A stretch of 41,490 bases of DNA from Opitutia bacterium. GTDB lineage: Bacteria; Verrucomicrobiota; Verrucomicrobiia; Opitutales; Coraliomargaritaceae. The DNA lies in contig JAQXBA010000073.1 of assembly GCA_029252625.1 (NCBI GenBank), positions 1-41,490 of the forward strand, read 5' to 3'. Of the stretch, positions 6,543 to 16,248 are shown one piece after another. A program made the position numbers and the translations under genes. Within the stretch, counting starts at the first letter, position 1; each line of letters opens with the position of its first letter. The notes beneath the pieces were generated by a model that saw nothing but the letters and a program-made list of their open reading frames with translations, made no database searches and had not been told where the DNA came from.

Positions 6543-9128
6543 CTACCCTTCTGGCTGCACGACTATGCGTACCTGCCGCTCTGCATCGAAGAACTCTTTG
6601 ACAAATTCGGCCAGCGCAATCGCATCGACGCTGTCGAGTTTTTCGGCGTGCTCCGCGTCGTCATCGAGTGGCAACTCATAGGTTAGATTAATTGCGCTAT
6701 TCATCGCTCTAGCTCCGATAGTCTGGCGCCCCATTGGCCGAGCTGCTTTTAGACGTGTGCGACAACGCGCCAACTCATCCTCAGTAACCTCACCTGCGGC
6801 AACACGTGCAATTTCGGCATCGATTTCGATAAGCACTTCAGCTGCCTGACTCGGATGCGTGCCTGCATAAAATACAAACATGCTAGTGTGCAAACCGACT
6901 ACTCGGCTCGACCCCACATAGTATGCCATGCCCTTGTCATCACGCACGCGCTCGAACAACCGACTCGACATTCCACTAAAGAGCTCGTTCAACATTTCGC
7001 CGACAGCATAGCGCTCGTCCTTGATGCCCACATCAGGGTAGGCCTGTAGTACGACTGCTTGCTCGCGATCCATCACCTCCACCACATCCACCGCTTCAGC
7101 AGGACCAGTATAGGCAGGCGTTTGATCTACCGCAAAAGGTTCTGTACGGATACCTGACTCAAGCAAAGGCTGAAGGCGTGCCTGCAAATCTGCCGGATCG
7201 AAATCGCCACTGACAGAAAGTACCACATTCGACGCAGTCACTAGGCGATCAAAATGCGCGACCACATCTAAACGTGTTAACTGCTCCAGGTCCGCAACAC
7301 GGCCATCCGAGGCAATCGCGAACGGATGCTCACCGAAAAACAGCTCGCGCAATTTACGAAAGCCGTAATCAAGAATCTCGTCGTCTTCTTCTTTGAGGTT
7401 AGCGATCTGCGCCTCTAACTCGGTGCGAAATGTCGCTTCGTCAAAAGTTGGACACGTTAAAGCATCACTTAACAAATCGAGCGCTATATCGACATCCGAC
7501 GGCAGCACCTCGATTGCGAAGCTCAGTGTATTATTGCCGCCCGTCGCAGAAAAGCTGCCTCCGATACTATCAATCAGCGTCGAGATTTCAGCAGCACTTC
7601 GATGCACAGTATCTTTGGTTAACAACTCAGCAAGCAGATCCGAAACACCACGCTGCTCCGTCGGCTCATAAAAAGGCCCACCGCGCATCACACAACGAAT
7701 GTGCACCTTAGGCAAACGCTTGTCTCGCTGCATCAGCAGACGTGCCCCACTTTTGAATTTGATCAGCTCAAACGGATCCAACGATAAGACCGCAGTGATA
7801 CTCTCCGACCTATTCGCTGCCGCTTCAGTCTTCGGCCCGAGCGTAACTACCGACATACCCTCTTCGATCAGATACGTGCTCGCGGCTGCTTGTAAATCCT
7901 GAGGCGTCACCGACTGCAAACTCTGCAAATAGCGGCGACCATAGTGAATATCGCCAATTACCACTTCACCAGTCCCCAAACGAGAGGCCTGCCCACTCAT
8001 TGTTTTGCGACCGTTAATCTCACCACTCAGCGCCTGGCGGCAAGCCTTCTCAACCACCGCTTCGTGAAAACCGACGTCACAGACTTCGCGGATCACTGCG
8101 TGAATCGCATTTTCGACCTCGCTCTGCTGCTCTGAATCACAGACATATGAAATCCAGAAAAGCCCGCGCCCGCCAGGATTCCAATTACGGCAATCAATAT
8201 AATGCACAAGCTTCTGCTGATTACGTAGACGCTCCCATAGCAACGAACTTTCGCCACCACCCAGAGCATGTGCCAGGGCATCCAGCCGCGGTGAATCAGG
8301 GTGACTCAGATGCGGCACCTTAAAACCGATGCCGCCTCGAAAGATGTTATAATCTCCCACGATATCCTCTCGACGTGTTGCCAGTTGGATTGGTTCTTGT
8401 TCTATTTGAACCGGGGCTAAACGACCTCGCGCGACTTGACCGAAAGTCGCTTTGACCTCACGCAAGCAATCTTCCGGCGTCACTGCACCAACAATGGACA
8501 CCACGATGTTATTCGGTACGTATCTAGACTTGTAATACGCATCGAGCTCATCACGTGTGACCTGCTCATACAAGGCACGGTGGCCGATGACTGGCTCGCG
8601 ATAGGGATGGCATTGGAACGCGGTGCGAAACAGCGCCTGACTGAGTTGACGATCTGGATCGTCCAAGCCCATATCAATCTCACGGAGAATCACATCGCGC
8701 TCACGCTCAACTTCTTGCGCGGGCAAAGTGGAGTGCAGTACGATATCTGAGAGAACGTCTACCATCTGCGTAAACGCCTGAGATGGGGCATCAATATAAT
8801 AAACTGTGCGATCAAAGGTCGTGTATGCATTGATGCTTCCACCCATGGCGTGTACCTCTCGACTGATGCTCTTGCCATCGCGTCGCGCAGTGCCCTTGAA
8901 CAGCAAATGCTCAAGATAGTGCGATAAGCCAGAACCGATCAGTCCATCCTCATGAATGCTGCCGGTCTTCACCCAAACCTGCACCGAAACGACCTCGCTG
9001 GAGAAGTCAGGGCGGTGGATCAGCGTGAGCCCATTATCGAAAACGTGGCGTTCGACGGGCGCCTTAAAGAGGCTCTCAATAATATTGTGCGATGCGGCGG
9101 TAAAAAAATGACTAGTAGAAAGATCCAT
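6543..9128 (-). CDS. M16 family zinc metallopeptidase (two-domain, PqqL/processing-peptidase type)
   Basis: An 861-residue protein with two M16 halves. The N-terminal half (about 25-230) carries the inverted zinc motif HYLEH (His70, Glu73, His74), and Glu150 in ERERDVILREIDM lies 76 residues further on, where the third zinc ligand is expected. The second half begins about residue 455 (FKSGARLLMQRDKRLPK) and lacks HxxEH, as is normal for the non-catalytic partner that closes the chamber. No signal peptide is evident, so a cytoplasmic location is likeliest. The exact substrate is unknown; M16B members usually clear peptides or process proteins. No ribosome binding site is visible before the ATG. 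The gene stands alone, divergent from the coiled-coil gene at 9349. Confidence 0.93.
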   Translation of the reverse strand: MDLSTSHFFTAASHNIIESLFKAPVERHVFDNGLTLIHRPDFSSEVVSVQVWVKTGSIHEDGLIGSGLSHYLEHLLFKGTARRDGKSISREVHAMGGSINAYTTFDRTVYYIDAPSQAFTQMVDVLSDIVLHSTLPAQEVERERDVILREIDMGLDDPDRQLSQALFRTAFQCHPYREPVIGHRALYEQVTRDELDAYYKSRYVPNNIVVSIVGAVTPEDCLREVKATFGQVARGRLAPVQIEQEPIQLATRREDIVGDYNIFRGGIGFKVPHLSHPDSPRLDALAHALGGGESSLLWERLRNQQKLVHYIDCRNWNPGGRGLFWISYVCDSEQQSEVENAIHAVIREVCDVGFHEAVVEKACRQALSGEINGRKTMSGQASRLGTGEVVIGDIHYGRRYLQSLQSVTPQDLQAAASTYLIEEGMSVVTLGPKTEAAANRSESITAVLSLDPFELIKFKSGARLLMQRDKRLPKVHIRCVMRGGPFYEPTEQRGVSDLLAELLTKDTVHRSAAEISTLIDSIGGSFSATGGNNTLSFAIEVLPSDVDIALDLLSDALTCPTFDEATFRTELEAQIANLKEEDDEILDYGFRKLRELFFGEHPFAIASDGRVADLEQLTRLDVVAHFDRLVTASNVVLSVSGDFDPADLQARLQPLLESGIRTEPFAVDQTPAYTGPAEAVDVVEVMDREQAVVLQAYPDVGIKDERYAVGEMLNELFSGMSSRLFERVRDDKGMAYYVGSSRVVGLHTSMFVFYAGTHPSQAAEVLIEIDAEIARVAAGEVTEDELARCRTRLKAARPMGRQTIGARAMNSAINLTYELPLDDDAEHAEKLDSVDAIALAEFVKEFFDAERQVRIVVQPEG

Positions 9129-9348
9129 ATATATTTGATGATAGTAATTCGGCTCGTATTACGATTTCGATACTAAGTTTCAAAGGAAACACCCTATTTT
9201 AGCAACGGGAGCAACCTCTAGTTAATGTAATAAATTTGTTTAAGTCATTGAGATCCGCACCGATACATGCCTCGGGCATTGATATTAAAGTCGAACTTAC
9301 ACAACATATCAGTTGATACGTTCGACTCAAAACTCTGCACCATCCCAT

Positions 9349-9948
9349 ATGAACTCTAAGGACAGGCCCCTTCAGCCACCAGCGCCAAACCGGGTGGCGA
9401 AGCCGCAGCTAAGCTTAAAAGCCGGGATCTCCGTCGCTGAAAAATCTCCAGGCCATCAAAGCCAGAAGCCTTTGATAAATCCGATGGATGAATTTCCATT
9501 GGCACCGTCTGGTGGACAACAGGACATGGAAGCATATTTACTGGAATTACAAGCCGACATAATCAATCGCGAAGAACTGCTCAATCAACGAGAAAAAGAA
9601 AATAGCACACGCGAGCTTGAATTAAACGAACGCGCAGCCTTGCTGGAAGCACGCACACAGATCATTGTATCGTCGACCCATGGGCAGCGTGAGACCACTA
9701 ATTCTAACGAAGCGAAGGAAACCCTCGATGCGCTCAAAATGACATTAGATGCGCAGGAAGCTTCACTCAAAAAAGCCCGTAAGATGCTCCATGAACGTGA
9801 GGTTTACCTCGAAGAGTGCGAGAATGCCATAGTCGAGCAATCAATGATTCTAACAGACCGCGAAGCACGAATGGAACAGAGCGAAGAAGACTTTGCTACC
9901 TCAATAATAAGTATTAACACCTCATCGTCAGCAATTAAAACCGACTAG
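9349..9948 (+). CDS. Coiled-coil protein, unknown function
   Basis: A protein of about 199 residues with no family I know. The first 60 residues are Pro/Lys/Gln-rich and probably disordered. From about residue 65 to 180 it is dominated by Glu, Leu, Arg, Gln and Ala in heptad-like patterns (for example LNQREKENSTRELELNER), indicating a long coiled coil; the tail is Ser/Thr-rich. I chose the ATG at 9349; an in-frame TTG at 9313 would add 12 residues. Neither start has a good ribosome binding site. There is no signal peptide or membrane helix, so it is probably a cytoplasmic structural or adaptor protein. It converges on the Minf_1886 family gene with 11 bp between the stops. Confidence 0.7.
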   Translation: MNSKDRPLQPPAPNRVAKPQLSLKAGISVAEKSPGHQSQKPLINPMDEFPLAPSGGQQDMEAYLLELQADIINREELLNQREKENSTRELELNERAALLEARTQIIVSSTHGQRETTNSNEAKETLDALKMTLDAQEASLKKARKMLHEREVYLEECENAIVEQSMILTDREARMEQSEEDFATSIISINTSSSAIKTD

Positions 9949-9959
9949 TCCCAAGCCCT

Positions 9960-10385
9960 TTAACGCAAGCGAGGGCGCTTGATCGTCGGCTTGATTGAGG
10001 GCACATAAGGTGTATCAAAAGCAGCCTTAAAGTCATAACCGACATCAAAATCCTCAGGGCTGTCCTGATCGGTTTTCCCGAGCACTCTACAAGCTACAAG
10101 ATTGAATACGATATTGCCAAAGTCGCGGCAATTAGCGATCCCCCAAGATTCGAGCACAGAACGCGTCATCGGACCGTATTGCTCCAATGCATAGAGCCGA
10201 ATCCCCTCCAGTAATTGCTGGCCGCTTAGGTGATTGGACTGGTTCAGCTCACCTTGCTTGGCCATTTCCTTCAAACTAAAGTCCAGCGCCTGCCTCAAAA
10301 AGTAATACGCACCACGCGCATAGCGTGGATCGTCCTTACGTATTGTATGTATAACTTCGTTAAAATCTCGGTTCGGGTCGTTCAC
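9960..10385 (-). CDS. Minf_1886 family protein (Planctomycetes/Verrucomicrobia conserved hypothetical)
   Basis: A 141-residue soluble protein. The blocks DPRYARGAYYFLRQALDF and LYALEQYGPMTRSVLESWGI (from about residue 18 and 63) are what I remember as the signature of the Minf_1886 / Plancto_Ver_chp family, found mainly in Planctomycetes and Verrucomicrobia. No biochemical function is known to me. Helical content is high and there is no signal peptide or membrane segment. It is a useful taxonomic marker for this window. The gene follows the exosortase on the same strand after about 100 bp but may be independent of it. Confidence 0.85.
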   Translation of the reverse strand: MNDPNRDFNEVIHTIRKDDPRYARGAYYFLRQALDFSLKEMAKQGELNQSNHLSGQQLLEGIRLYALEQYGPMTRSVLESWGIANCRDFGNIVFNLVACRVLGKTDQDSPEDFDVGYDFKAAFDTPYVPSIKPTIKRPRLR

Positions 10386-10486
10386 TAAAGTCGAATAGAA
10401 GTCGGAATCTGGCAGACGTCAACTATGTGCGGGGGCAATCGTCAATCCTCGAGTCAATGAGGCACTAATCACGGCTACGCTTAGCC

Positions 10487-11539
10487 CTATTCGCCCTCAG
10501 TAAAAACTGTCGATACTTGAGCCGATTCATCAAAATCTTTCAGGCTGAAGTTAAAAATCGGCAGCAACAGAATTAGTCCAACGCAGGTAAATCCCAAAAT
10601 GGCAAACCCAGTCACATCATGTACACTGCCAATATCGCCAATCAAAGGTAACACCCAATGCGCATCGATCGCTTGAGAGCCATAATTATAAGCCCACAAG
10701 GTTAGAAATACGCTACGAATCAAATTGGTCAGCACAGCAAAACCCATCGCCGCCACTACCAGCAGGACTTTCTTCCAGAGACGATTCAAAAAAACCGCAG
10801 CCAAAAACGAGCCTGCAAACAAACACGCTGTCAACGAACGGATACCCGAACACGCCTCTTCCACCCCCACTTGCCCCTCAGGTAAAAGCAACACATTGCC
10901 CTCTCGCTCAATCGCATAGCCTATAGTATCAAATAGATTAAATACCACGATCGTCACCTTCGTCAGCAAAAACACACGAATCTCGGTCTCAACCACCGAC
11001 ACCATCGGCGCTGAAATCAGCCAGATCAGCGCCGGAAACAAAAATAGTCCAGTCAACATCAGGCGGCTCCTCAACGTTAGCGGCTGACCATCGACACGCT
11101 CCTTCGTCATAATAAAGACCACACTAAGTAATAAACCGCCGAAACCAGCAGCAATCGCCAACGAAGCCGGATTTTGCGGACCAGTCACCGAGCGCAGTAA
11201 CGCACCCACCGCGAAAAGGCTCAATCCGCCGAGAAACACTGTATACGCGAGCCATTCGAATAACCGCGTAAAAACAGTAGCGACTGGAGCAGCAGATGTG
11301 GCAACCATGTCCGGAGCCTCACCACGTAGTAAATAACTGCGAATCACCGGCCAACGGTCATAAATCACATAGATCGCAAACAACGGCACCAAATAGCCAA
11401 AACTGTAATCCTCACGTGCGCCCCACCAGTAGAACTGATCCCAAATCGTATAGATGGCGAAGCCTAGCAGCATAGCAATGCCAACGAGTTGATCTCGAGC
11501 TAAATTTTTAAAACTGAATGCTGGGCTTAAATCATTCAC
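10487..11539 (-). CDS. Exosortase (membrane cysteine transpeptidase for PEP-CTERM proteins)
   Basis: A polytopic membrane protein of 350 residues with about eight hydrophobic segments. The exosortase catalytic triad is complete: Cys230 in EEACSGIRSL, Arg275 in TNLIRS and His307 in GSVHDVTGF. Such enzymes act in the inner membrane, cleaving the C-terminal PEP-CTERM tail of exported proteins and probably transferring them to a surface polymer. It lacks the EpsI domain fused to some relatives. I cannot assign it to a numbered Xrt class with confidence. A plausible substrate, the protease at 17441-18364, is encoded 6 kb away; no exopolysaccharide genes are in the window. It is divergent from the HIT gene. 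Confidence 0.93.
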   Translation of the reverse strand: MNDLSPAFSFKNLARDQLVGIAMLLGFAIYTIWDQFYWWGAREDYSFGYLVPLFAIYVIYDRWPVIRSYLLRGEAPDMVATSAAPVATVFTRLFEWLAYTVFLGGLSLFAVGALLRSVTGPQNPASLAIAAGFGGLLLSVVFIMTKERVDGQPLTLRSRLMLTGLFLFPALIWLISAPMVSVVETEIRVFLLTKVTIVVFNLFDTIGYAIEREGNVLLLPEGQVGVEEACSGIRSLTACLFAGSFLAAVFLNRLWKKVLLVVAAMGFAVLTNLIRSVFLTLWAYNYGSQAIDAHWVLPLIGDIGSVHDVTGFAILGFTCVGLILLLPIFNFSLKDFDESAQVSTVFTEGE

Positions 11540-11721
11540 AATGGCGACAACAAGAGGTCGAGATGAAATAGTTAAAAAGCTGTTTTATGAAAGTATCTGC
11601 TGGTAAAAGCAACTCTCAAAAAGCTTACAGAAGTCGGCAATATTACTAAAAATAGGCTAAAAACTCACCGCAATAAATAATCGACGCCACGAGATAGCAC
11701 TCTACTGTTGAGAGTCATTTT

Positions 11722-12264
11722 ATGGTCGATACAGCCTCCGAGAATACTACCCCACAACTTCCGCCATCCATGCCAGGCCTACATGCTTATTGGCGGATGC
11801 CGTATATTCTGGCACCAAAGCATCCCGACAATGGCGGCAACCCCTTCACGCAGATTCACCAAAGCGGCGATGATCAAAAGGAATACATCCTGTTTCGCGG
11901 CCAGTGGAACTATATCGTAATGAACCGCTATCCATACAATGCAGGCCATCTACTCGTGCTGCCCTACCGAGAAGTTGACCAACTCGAAGCGCTTAAGCCA
12001 GATGAGCGCCACGAACTGATGGACTTGATCGTTAAAGCCCAGCAGATCCTCTCTCGCGCCTTGCAGCCGAGTGGCTTCAACACTGGTTTTAACTTTGGCA
12101 AAGCCGCCGGAGCCGGCATCCCTTGCCATTTACATTGCCACGTCGTGCCCCGCTGGGAAGGCGACACCAACTTCATGCCTGTGATTGGCAACACACGCGT
12201 GCTGCCCGACTCGATGGATGCTATGTGGGAACGGCTGCACGCCTACATCAATGCTCCAAGCTGA
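11722..12264 (+). CDS. HIT family nucleotide hydrolase/transferase
   Basis: A 180-residue histidine-triad protein. The active-site signature HLHCHVVPRW (about residues 136-145) supplies the three alternating histidines that attack the nucleotide alpha-phosphate. The upstream block NRYPYNAGHLLVLPYREV is also typical, and the extended N-terminus (YWRMPYIL) resembles bacterial AP4A phosphorylase-like HIT proteins. The substrate is not determined by sequence. It is the first gene of a plus-strand operon, followed after 18 bp by phoH. The 182-bp divergent spacer to the exosortase gene should hold its promoter, though I see no clear hexamers there. Confidence 0.92.
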   Translation: MVDTASENTTPQLPPSMPGLHAYWRMPYILAPKHPDNGGNPFTQIHQSGDDQKEYILFRGQWNYIVMNRYPYNAGHLLVLPYREVDQLEALKPDERHELMDLIVKAQQILSRALQPSGFNTGFNFGKAAGAGIPCHLHCHVVPRWEGDTNFMPVIGNTRVLPDSMDAMWERLHAYINAPS

Positions 12265-12282
12265 GCAACTCGTCCAGCTTCG

Positions 12283-13290
12283 GTGCAACGCCCACTCCAA
12301 TCATACGTTAATCTTCTAACCGTTGAACACAATCTTCCTGTGCCGATTAAAACCATACACTTTACCAGCTCACGGCTACTTAGTCAGCTTTACGCGAATG
12401 ACACCCGCAATTTGATCGAAGCCGAACGCATGCTCGATGTCGTGCTCGCCAGCCGCGACGACTGGGTCCGCGTCGAGGGATCCGCAGCAGGCATCGCAAA
12501 AGTCCAAGACCTCTTTCACTTCCTTGATATCGCGCACCAACAAGGTATCCGAATTCGCACTTCTGATTTCCACTACACACTGCGCTGTATCGCCGAGGGC
12601 AAGTCTAACGAACTGAGCGAAGTTTACAATAACCCCTTAGTAATTAAGCTCAAGCGACTGAGTATTATCCCCAAAACACTCAATCAAAAGCGCTACCTAC
12701 AGTGCATTGACCAAAATACAGTGACCTTCGGCATCGGCCCCGCCGGCACAGGTAAGACTTATCTCGCCATGGCGATGGCGCTCAAAGAGCTGCTCGCAGG
12801 CAACGTCGAGCGTATCATTCTCACTCGCCCCGCAGTTGAGGCAGGCGAAGCGCTCGGCTTCCTGCCCGGCGAACTACAGGAAAAGATCCTGCCCTACCTC
12901 ACTCCACTTTATGATGCGATGCATGATATGATGGGTAAAGAGCAGACCATGCAGATGGTCGAGCGCGGAATTATCGAAATTGCGCCCCTCGCCTACATGC
13001 GCGGCCGCACTCTCGCAAATGCCTTCGTCGTGCTCGATGAAGCTCAAAATACCACTCATGAGCAAATGATGATGTTCCTAACTCGCTTAGGAGATGGCAG
13101 CCGGATGGTCATCACAGGCGACATCACCCAAATCGATTTACCGAAGGCCAAGCAATCTGGTTTGAAAGAAGCGGCACGGCTGCTCAAAAACATCGAAGGC
13201 CTACGACTCTTCTACTTTGACGGACAAGATGTGGTAAGGCACCCTCTGGTCCAAAACATCATCAATGCCTACATCCGCAGTCCAGAATAA
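12283..13290 (+). CDS. phoH: PhoH-like ATPase
   Basis: A 335-residue protein of the PhoH/YbeZ family, P-loop ATPases linked to RNA metabolism and often encoded beside YbeY. It has an N-terminal KH-like region (about 30-110), Walker A GPAGTGKT near residue 152, RIILTRPAVEAGEALGFLPG after it, and Walker B FVVLDEAQNTT near 248. The first possible start is GTG 12283, 18 bp after the HIT stop. A second in-frame GTG (VPIKTIHF, about 18 codons later) fits the family start equally well; no ribosome binding site decides. The order phoH-pgpH-ybeY is the one known from Firmicutes and supports a shared role in rRNA maturation and RNA turnover. Confidence 0.93.
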   Translation: MQRPLQSYVNLLTVEHNLPVPIKTIHFTSSRLLSQLYANDTRNLIEAERMLDVVLASRDDWVRVEGSAAGIAKVQDLFHFLDIAHQQGIRIRTSDFHYTLRCIAEGKSNELSEVYNNPLVIKLKRLSIIPKTLNQKRYLQCIDQNTVTFGIGPAGTGKTYLAMAMALKELLAGNVERIILTRPAVEAGEALGFLPGELQEKILPYLTPLYDAMHDMMGKEQTMQMVERGIIEIAPLAYMRGRTLANAFVVLDEAQNTTHEQMMMFLTRLGDGSRMVITGDITQIDLPKAKQSGLKEAARLLKNIEGLRLFYFDGQDVVRHPLVQNIINAYIRSPE

Positions 13291-13378
13291 TTGCCGATTG
13301 CCACTCCCTTGCTTGCTCAAATTCCAGTGTAACTCACAGCCAACAATTTACCGACTGACTCCTTAGAAAAAACAGCCC

Positions 13379-15811
13379 ATGGCCGCATTCTTCAAAAGAA
13401 AATCCTTCCGCAAAGCAAAAGCCCCAAAACTCCCAATGAAAAAGGAGCACGCGGGTCGAGGGGCTGAGCATATCGGTGCCTCGCACTTTTTTGAAACTAG
13501 TCGTATCGTCGAGACGGGATTGTTCCTGTTATTTACCGCACTCGTCGTCGTCATCTGCTTTCTCGGTCAAAAGTCCCAAGGCCCACAAGTCATCCTTAAT
13601 CAGCCAGCCTCATCCCGTATCGTCGCCGAATTTGCCTTCGAGCAAAATAGTCAAGTGCTGCTCGAGGAGCAAATGCTGGCTGTACGAGCACAAGTGCCTC
13701 CAGTGTTTCAACGTAGCTTTAAACCTTACGAAAAATTCCGTGAGATCATTAGCGACCTCAATACCAGTATTGCAAAGACCTTGATTGACCATGAAGCCGA
13801 AGGCCAAGAGGTTGTCACCGCAGAGCTTGAATCCACCGCTAAACAACTGATCGAAGCTACGGACTTAGAGATCGCCCCCGAGACGATTACCTCCTTTACC
13901 ACTCAAACCAGTCCAAAGGAACGTTCTGGTTTGACCAACGATGCACTCGACGTCCTTAAATCACTTTATGACGACGGCATCTACTCAAACCTCAAGGCTG
14001 GTGGTAATTCCCCGCAAGTGACCGTCATTCAGTTGATCGATGAGGAAGGACGCTACAATCTACCCTCCTCGCGCTCGCATGATGATGCGCTGATCGCATT
14101 ACGCGTTCGACTCGATGCACTCTCGGGTAATCGAGCCAAGGCCCGCACTCTGTTTGACATATTTAAAACTGGCCTACAGCCAAACTTATTGTACAGCGCA
14201 GCTGGAACAAATCGTGCAATTGAGCACGCTATTAGTGATGTTATCCCACCGACGATTGCCTTCAAAGAAGGTGACACGCTGATCGAGCCCGGCTCCATTA
14301 TTACTGAAATTGATATTGAATGCCTGCAAGCCTACCGCGATGCCGAGCTTGCCCGCGGTGGAGACTCCCTCGTCTTCAATCCACTCTTCCTCGAACGTCT
14401 CACCCTCACACTCATTCTGCTCGTGGCTGTGATGATCTATGTAAAGCAAGGATTACGCAATTTCCACAAGCGTAACCGCGCGATCGCGATTGCCGCAGTC
14501 AGTATCCTACTCAATCTTCTGATCATTCGCTTGATCATGGAAATCGGCGATATCGCCCTCCTCAACAATCGCCCTTCGTTGGGCATGCTACCCTATGTTG
14601 CCCCCTATGCGCTGGCGCCGATGATTGTCGCAGTGCTGGTTGGCACCGCCCCAGCTGTCATCTCTGCACTGATCATCGCGGTGCTGTTTGGGATCATTCA
14701 GGATAACTCGGTCGAGTTCCTCCTGATCGCCTTTCTTTCCGGCGTCGTCGGCAGCTTCATTTCCGCGCATATCCGTAAGCGCTCCATGCTCGTCCGCGCC
14801 GGACTCATGGCAGGCGTCACCGCGGCAATCTCTGGAGCGCTGCTTGGTCTTATCGGCCACCTCTCCATCGGCTTAGTCGGCCAACAAGCTTTGATTGCGC
14901 TCATTGTCGGCGCGCTTTCCGGCGTACTGGCAGTCGGACTACTGCCCATATTTGAGCAGATTTTCAACATCACCACCGAGATTACACTTCTCGAACTCAC
15001 CGACTTCAATCACCCGCTACTACGCCGTATGCAGGTGGAAGCACCGGGCACTTATCACCATAGCCTGATGGTCGCCAATCTCTCAGAAAACGCGGCCGCA
15101 GCAATCGGCGCCAGCCCCCTGCTGTGCCGCGTCTGCTGCCTATTCCACGACATTGGCAAACTGGTCAAACCAGAGTATTTTGCCGAAAACCAAAAAGGCG
15201 GGGTCAATCCACATGAAGAAAAAAATCCTTCGATGAGCGCGCTGGTGATCAAAGCACACGTCAAAGAGGGCGTCGAGATCGCCCGTAAACATAGCCTACC
15301 TCGCGTCATCATGGATGTGATTCGCCAACACCACGGCACCGGACTGATTCAATACTTCTACCACCAAGCACAGCAGCAACAGAACAAGCATACTAAGCCA
15401 GCCCAGTCCGACAAACAAGGGAAGGTGCAGGAAAGCAAGAAAGTGGACGAAAGCACTTACCGCTACGATGGCCCACGTCCGGCCTTTAAAGAAAGTGCGA
15501 TCATATTTTTTGCTGATGGTGTCGAAGCAGCCAGCCGCAGCCTGAAAAAAGTTACTCAACCCGCGATTGAGGAACTCATTGATGGCATGTTCAAAAGCCG
15601 GATCGAAGACGGTCAACTCGACGAATGCCCACTGACCTTTCAGGAGCTACACGAAATCCGTAGCAGCTTTACCTACACATTGCTCAACATGCTACACTCG
15701 CGGGTGGAGTACCCTAAGGAAATCAGCAACAAGCACTTGAGCAAAGGCCATAACAATCAATCCCCGCAAGATCATGAGCCGACTCCATCTGGAAATAAGC
15801 AACCAGTATAA
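13379..15811 (+). CDS. pgpH: PgpH-type 7TM-HD phosphodiesterase (c-di-AMP hydrolase family)
   Basis: An 810-residue membrane enzyme. The order is a basic cytoplasmic N-terminus, a first membrane helix (about 46-65), an extracytoplasmic 7TMR-HDED-type domain (about 70-340), seven membrane helices (about 345-545) and a cytoplasmic HD domain (about 555-770). In the HD domain I see YHHSLMVANL, then FHDIGKLVKP near residue 590, HEEKNPSMSALVIKAHV and IRQHHGTGLIQYFY, all hallmarks of PgpH. The family hydrolyses the second messenger c-di-AMP to pApA. Between two of the motifs lies a low-complexity, Gln/Lys-rich insert (about 662-690). No diadenylate cyclase gene is in the window. The 3' end overlaps ybeY by 38 bases. 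Confidence 0.92.
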   Translation: MAAFFKRKSFRKAKAPKLPMKKEHAGRGAEHIGASHFFETSRIVETGLFLLFTALVVVICFLGQKSQGPQVILNQPASSRIVAEFAFEQNSQVLLEEQMLAVRAQVPPVFQRSFKPYEKFREIISDLNTSIAKTLIDHEAEGQEVVTAELESTAKQLIEATDLEIAPETITSFTTQTSPKERSGLTNDALDVLKSLYDDGIYSNLKAGGNSPQVTVIQLIDEEGRYNLPSSRSHDDALIALRVRLDALSGNRAKARTLFDIFKTGLQPNLLYSAAGTNRAIEHAISDVIPPTIAFKEGDTLIEPGSIITEIDIECLQAYRDAELARGGDSLVFNPLFLERLTLTLILLVAVMIYVKQGLRNFHKRNRAIAIAAVSILLNLLIIRLIMEIGDIALLNNRPSLGMLPYVAPYALAPMIVAVLVGTAPAVISALIIAVLFGIIQDNSVEFLLIAFLSGVVGSFISAHIRKRSMLVRAGLMAGVTAAISGALLGLIGHLSIGLVGQQALIALIVGALSGVLAVGLLPIFEQIFNITTEITLLELTDFNHPLLRRMQVEAPGTYHHSLMVANLSENAAAAIGASPLLCRVCCLFHDIGKLVKPEYFAENQKGGVNPHEEKNPSMSALVIKAHVKEGVEIARKHSLPRVIMDVIRQHHGTGLIQYFYHQAQQQQNKHTKPAQSDKQGKVQESKKVDESTYRYDGPRPAFKESAIIFFADGVEAASRSLKKVTQPAIEELIDGMFKSRIEDGQLDECPLTFQELHEIRSSFTYTLLNMLHSRVEYPKEISNKHLSKGHNNQSPQDHEPTPSGNKQPV

Positions 15812-16238
15812 GCTACTAGCCGACCCGATCGAGGCCACCAAGCAACGATGCCGCGCCCTCGAAGCGTCGGGTGCATTCCCCATTGCGCAAGGCGAACTGT
15901 CCGTGGTGTTCGTCACCGATACCATCATCGGTCGAATACACGACGACTTCATGAATGACCCCAACGCCACCGATGTCATTACCTTTCCTGCCAATATTGA
16001 GATGGAATCAGCAGGCGAAATCATCGTCTCAGTCGATCACGCACGCAGCCGGTCCGAAGAGCTAGGCGAGCCGTTTAGCCGCGAACTGAGCCTCTATCTA
16101 GTACATGGCTGGCTTCATTTGGCCGGCTTCGACGATCGCAACGAAACCGACCGTTCAGCCATGCGCATAGCCGAACAACAAGCCCTTAAAATCTTAGATA
16201 AAACTTCCATTAACACTCACTTTAATATTATTACCTGA
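15774..16238 (+). CDS. ybeY: YbeY, 16S rRNA maturation endoribonuclease (variant metal site)
   Basis: A 154-residue protein of the UPF0054 family. It has NDPNATDVITFP (about 61-72) and the metal-binding region VHGWLHLAGFDDR (about 110-122). The usual signature is HGxLHLxGYDH with three zinc-binding histidines. Here His111 and His115 are present, but the third position (121) is Asp. Lineages with other residues at this place exist (Bacteroidetes, from memory), so the protein may still be active with altered metal coordination. The ATG lies inside the end of pgpH, suggesting coupled translation. The position after phoH and pgpH is the classic context. Confidence 0.9.
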   Translation: MSRLHLEISNQYKLLADPIEATKQRCRALEASGAFPIAQGELSVVFVTDTIIGRIHDDFMNDPNATDVITFPANIEMESAGEIIVSVDHARSRSEELGEPFSRELSLYLVHGWLHLAGFDDRNETDRSAMRIAEQQALKILDKTSINTHFNIIT

Positions 16239-16248
16239 CGTCTATAAA

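Noticed and set aside
6239..6601. 120-codon plus-strand frame beside mraZ
   Set aside because: It overlaps the 3' end of the M16 peptidase gene on the other strand, has no ribosome site, and its composition does not resemble a protein.
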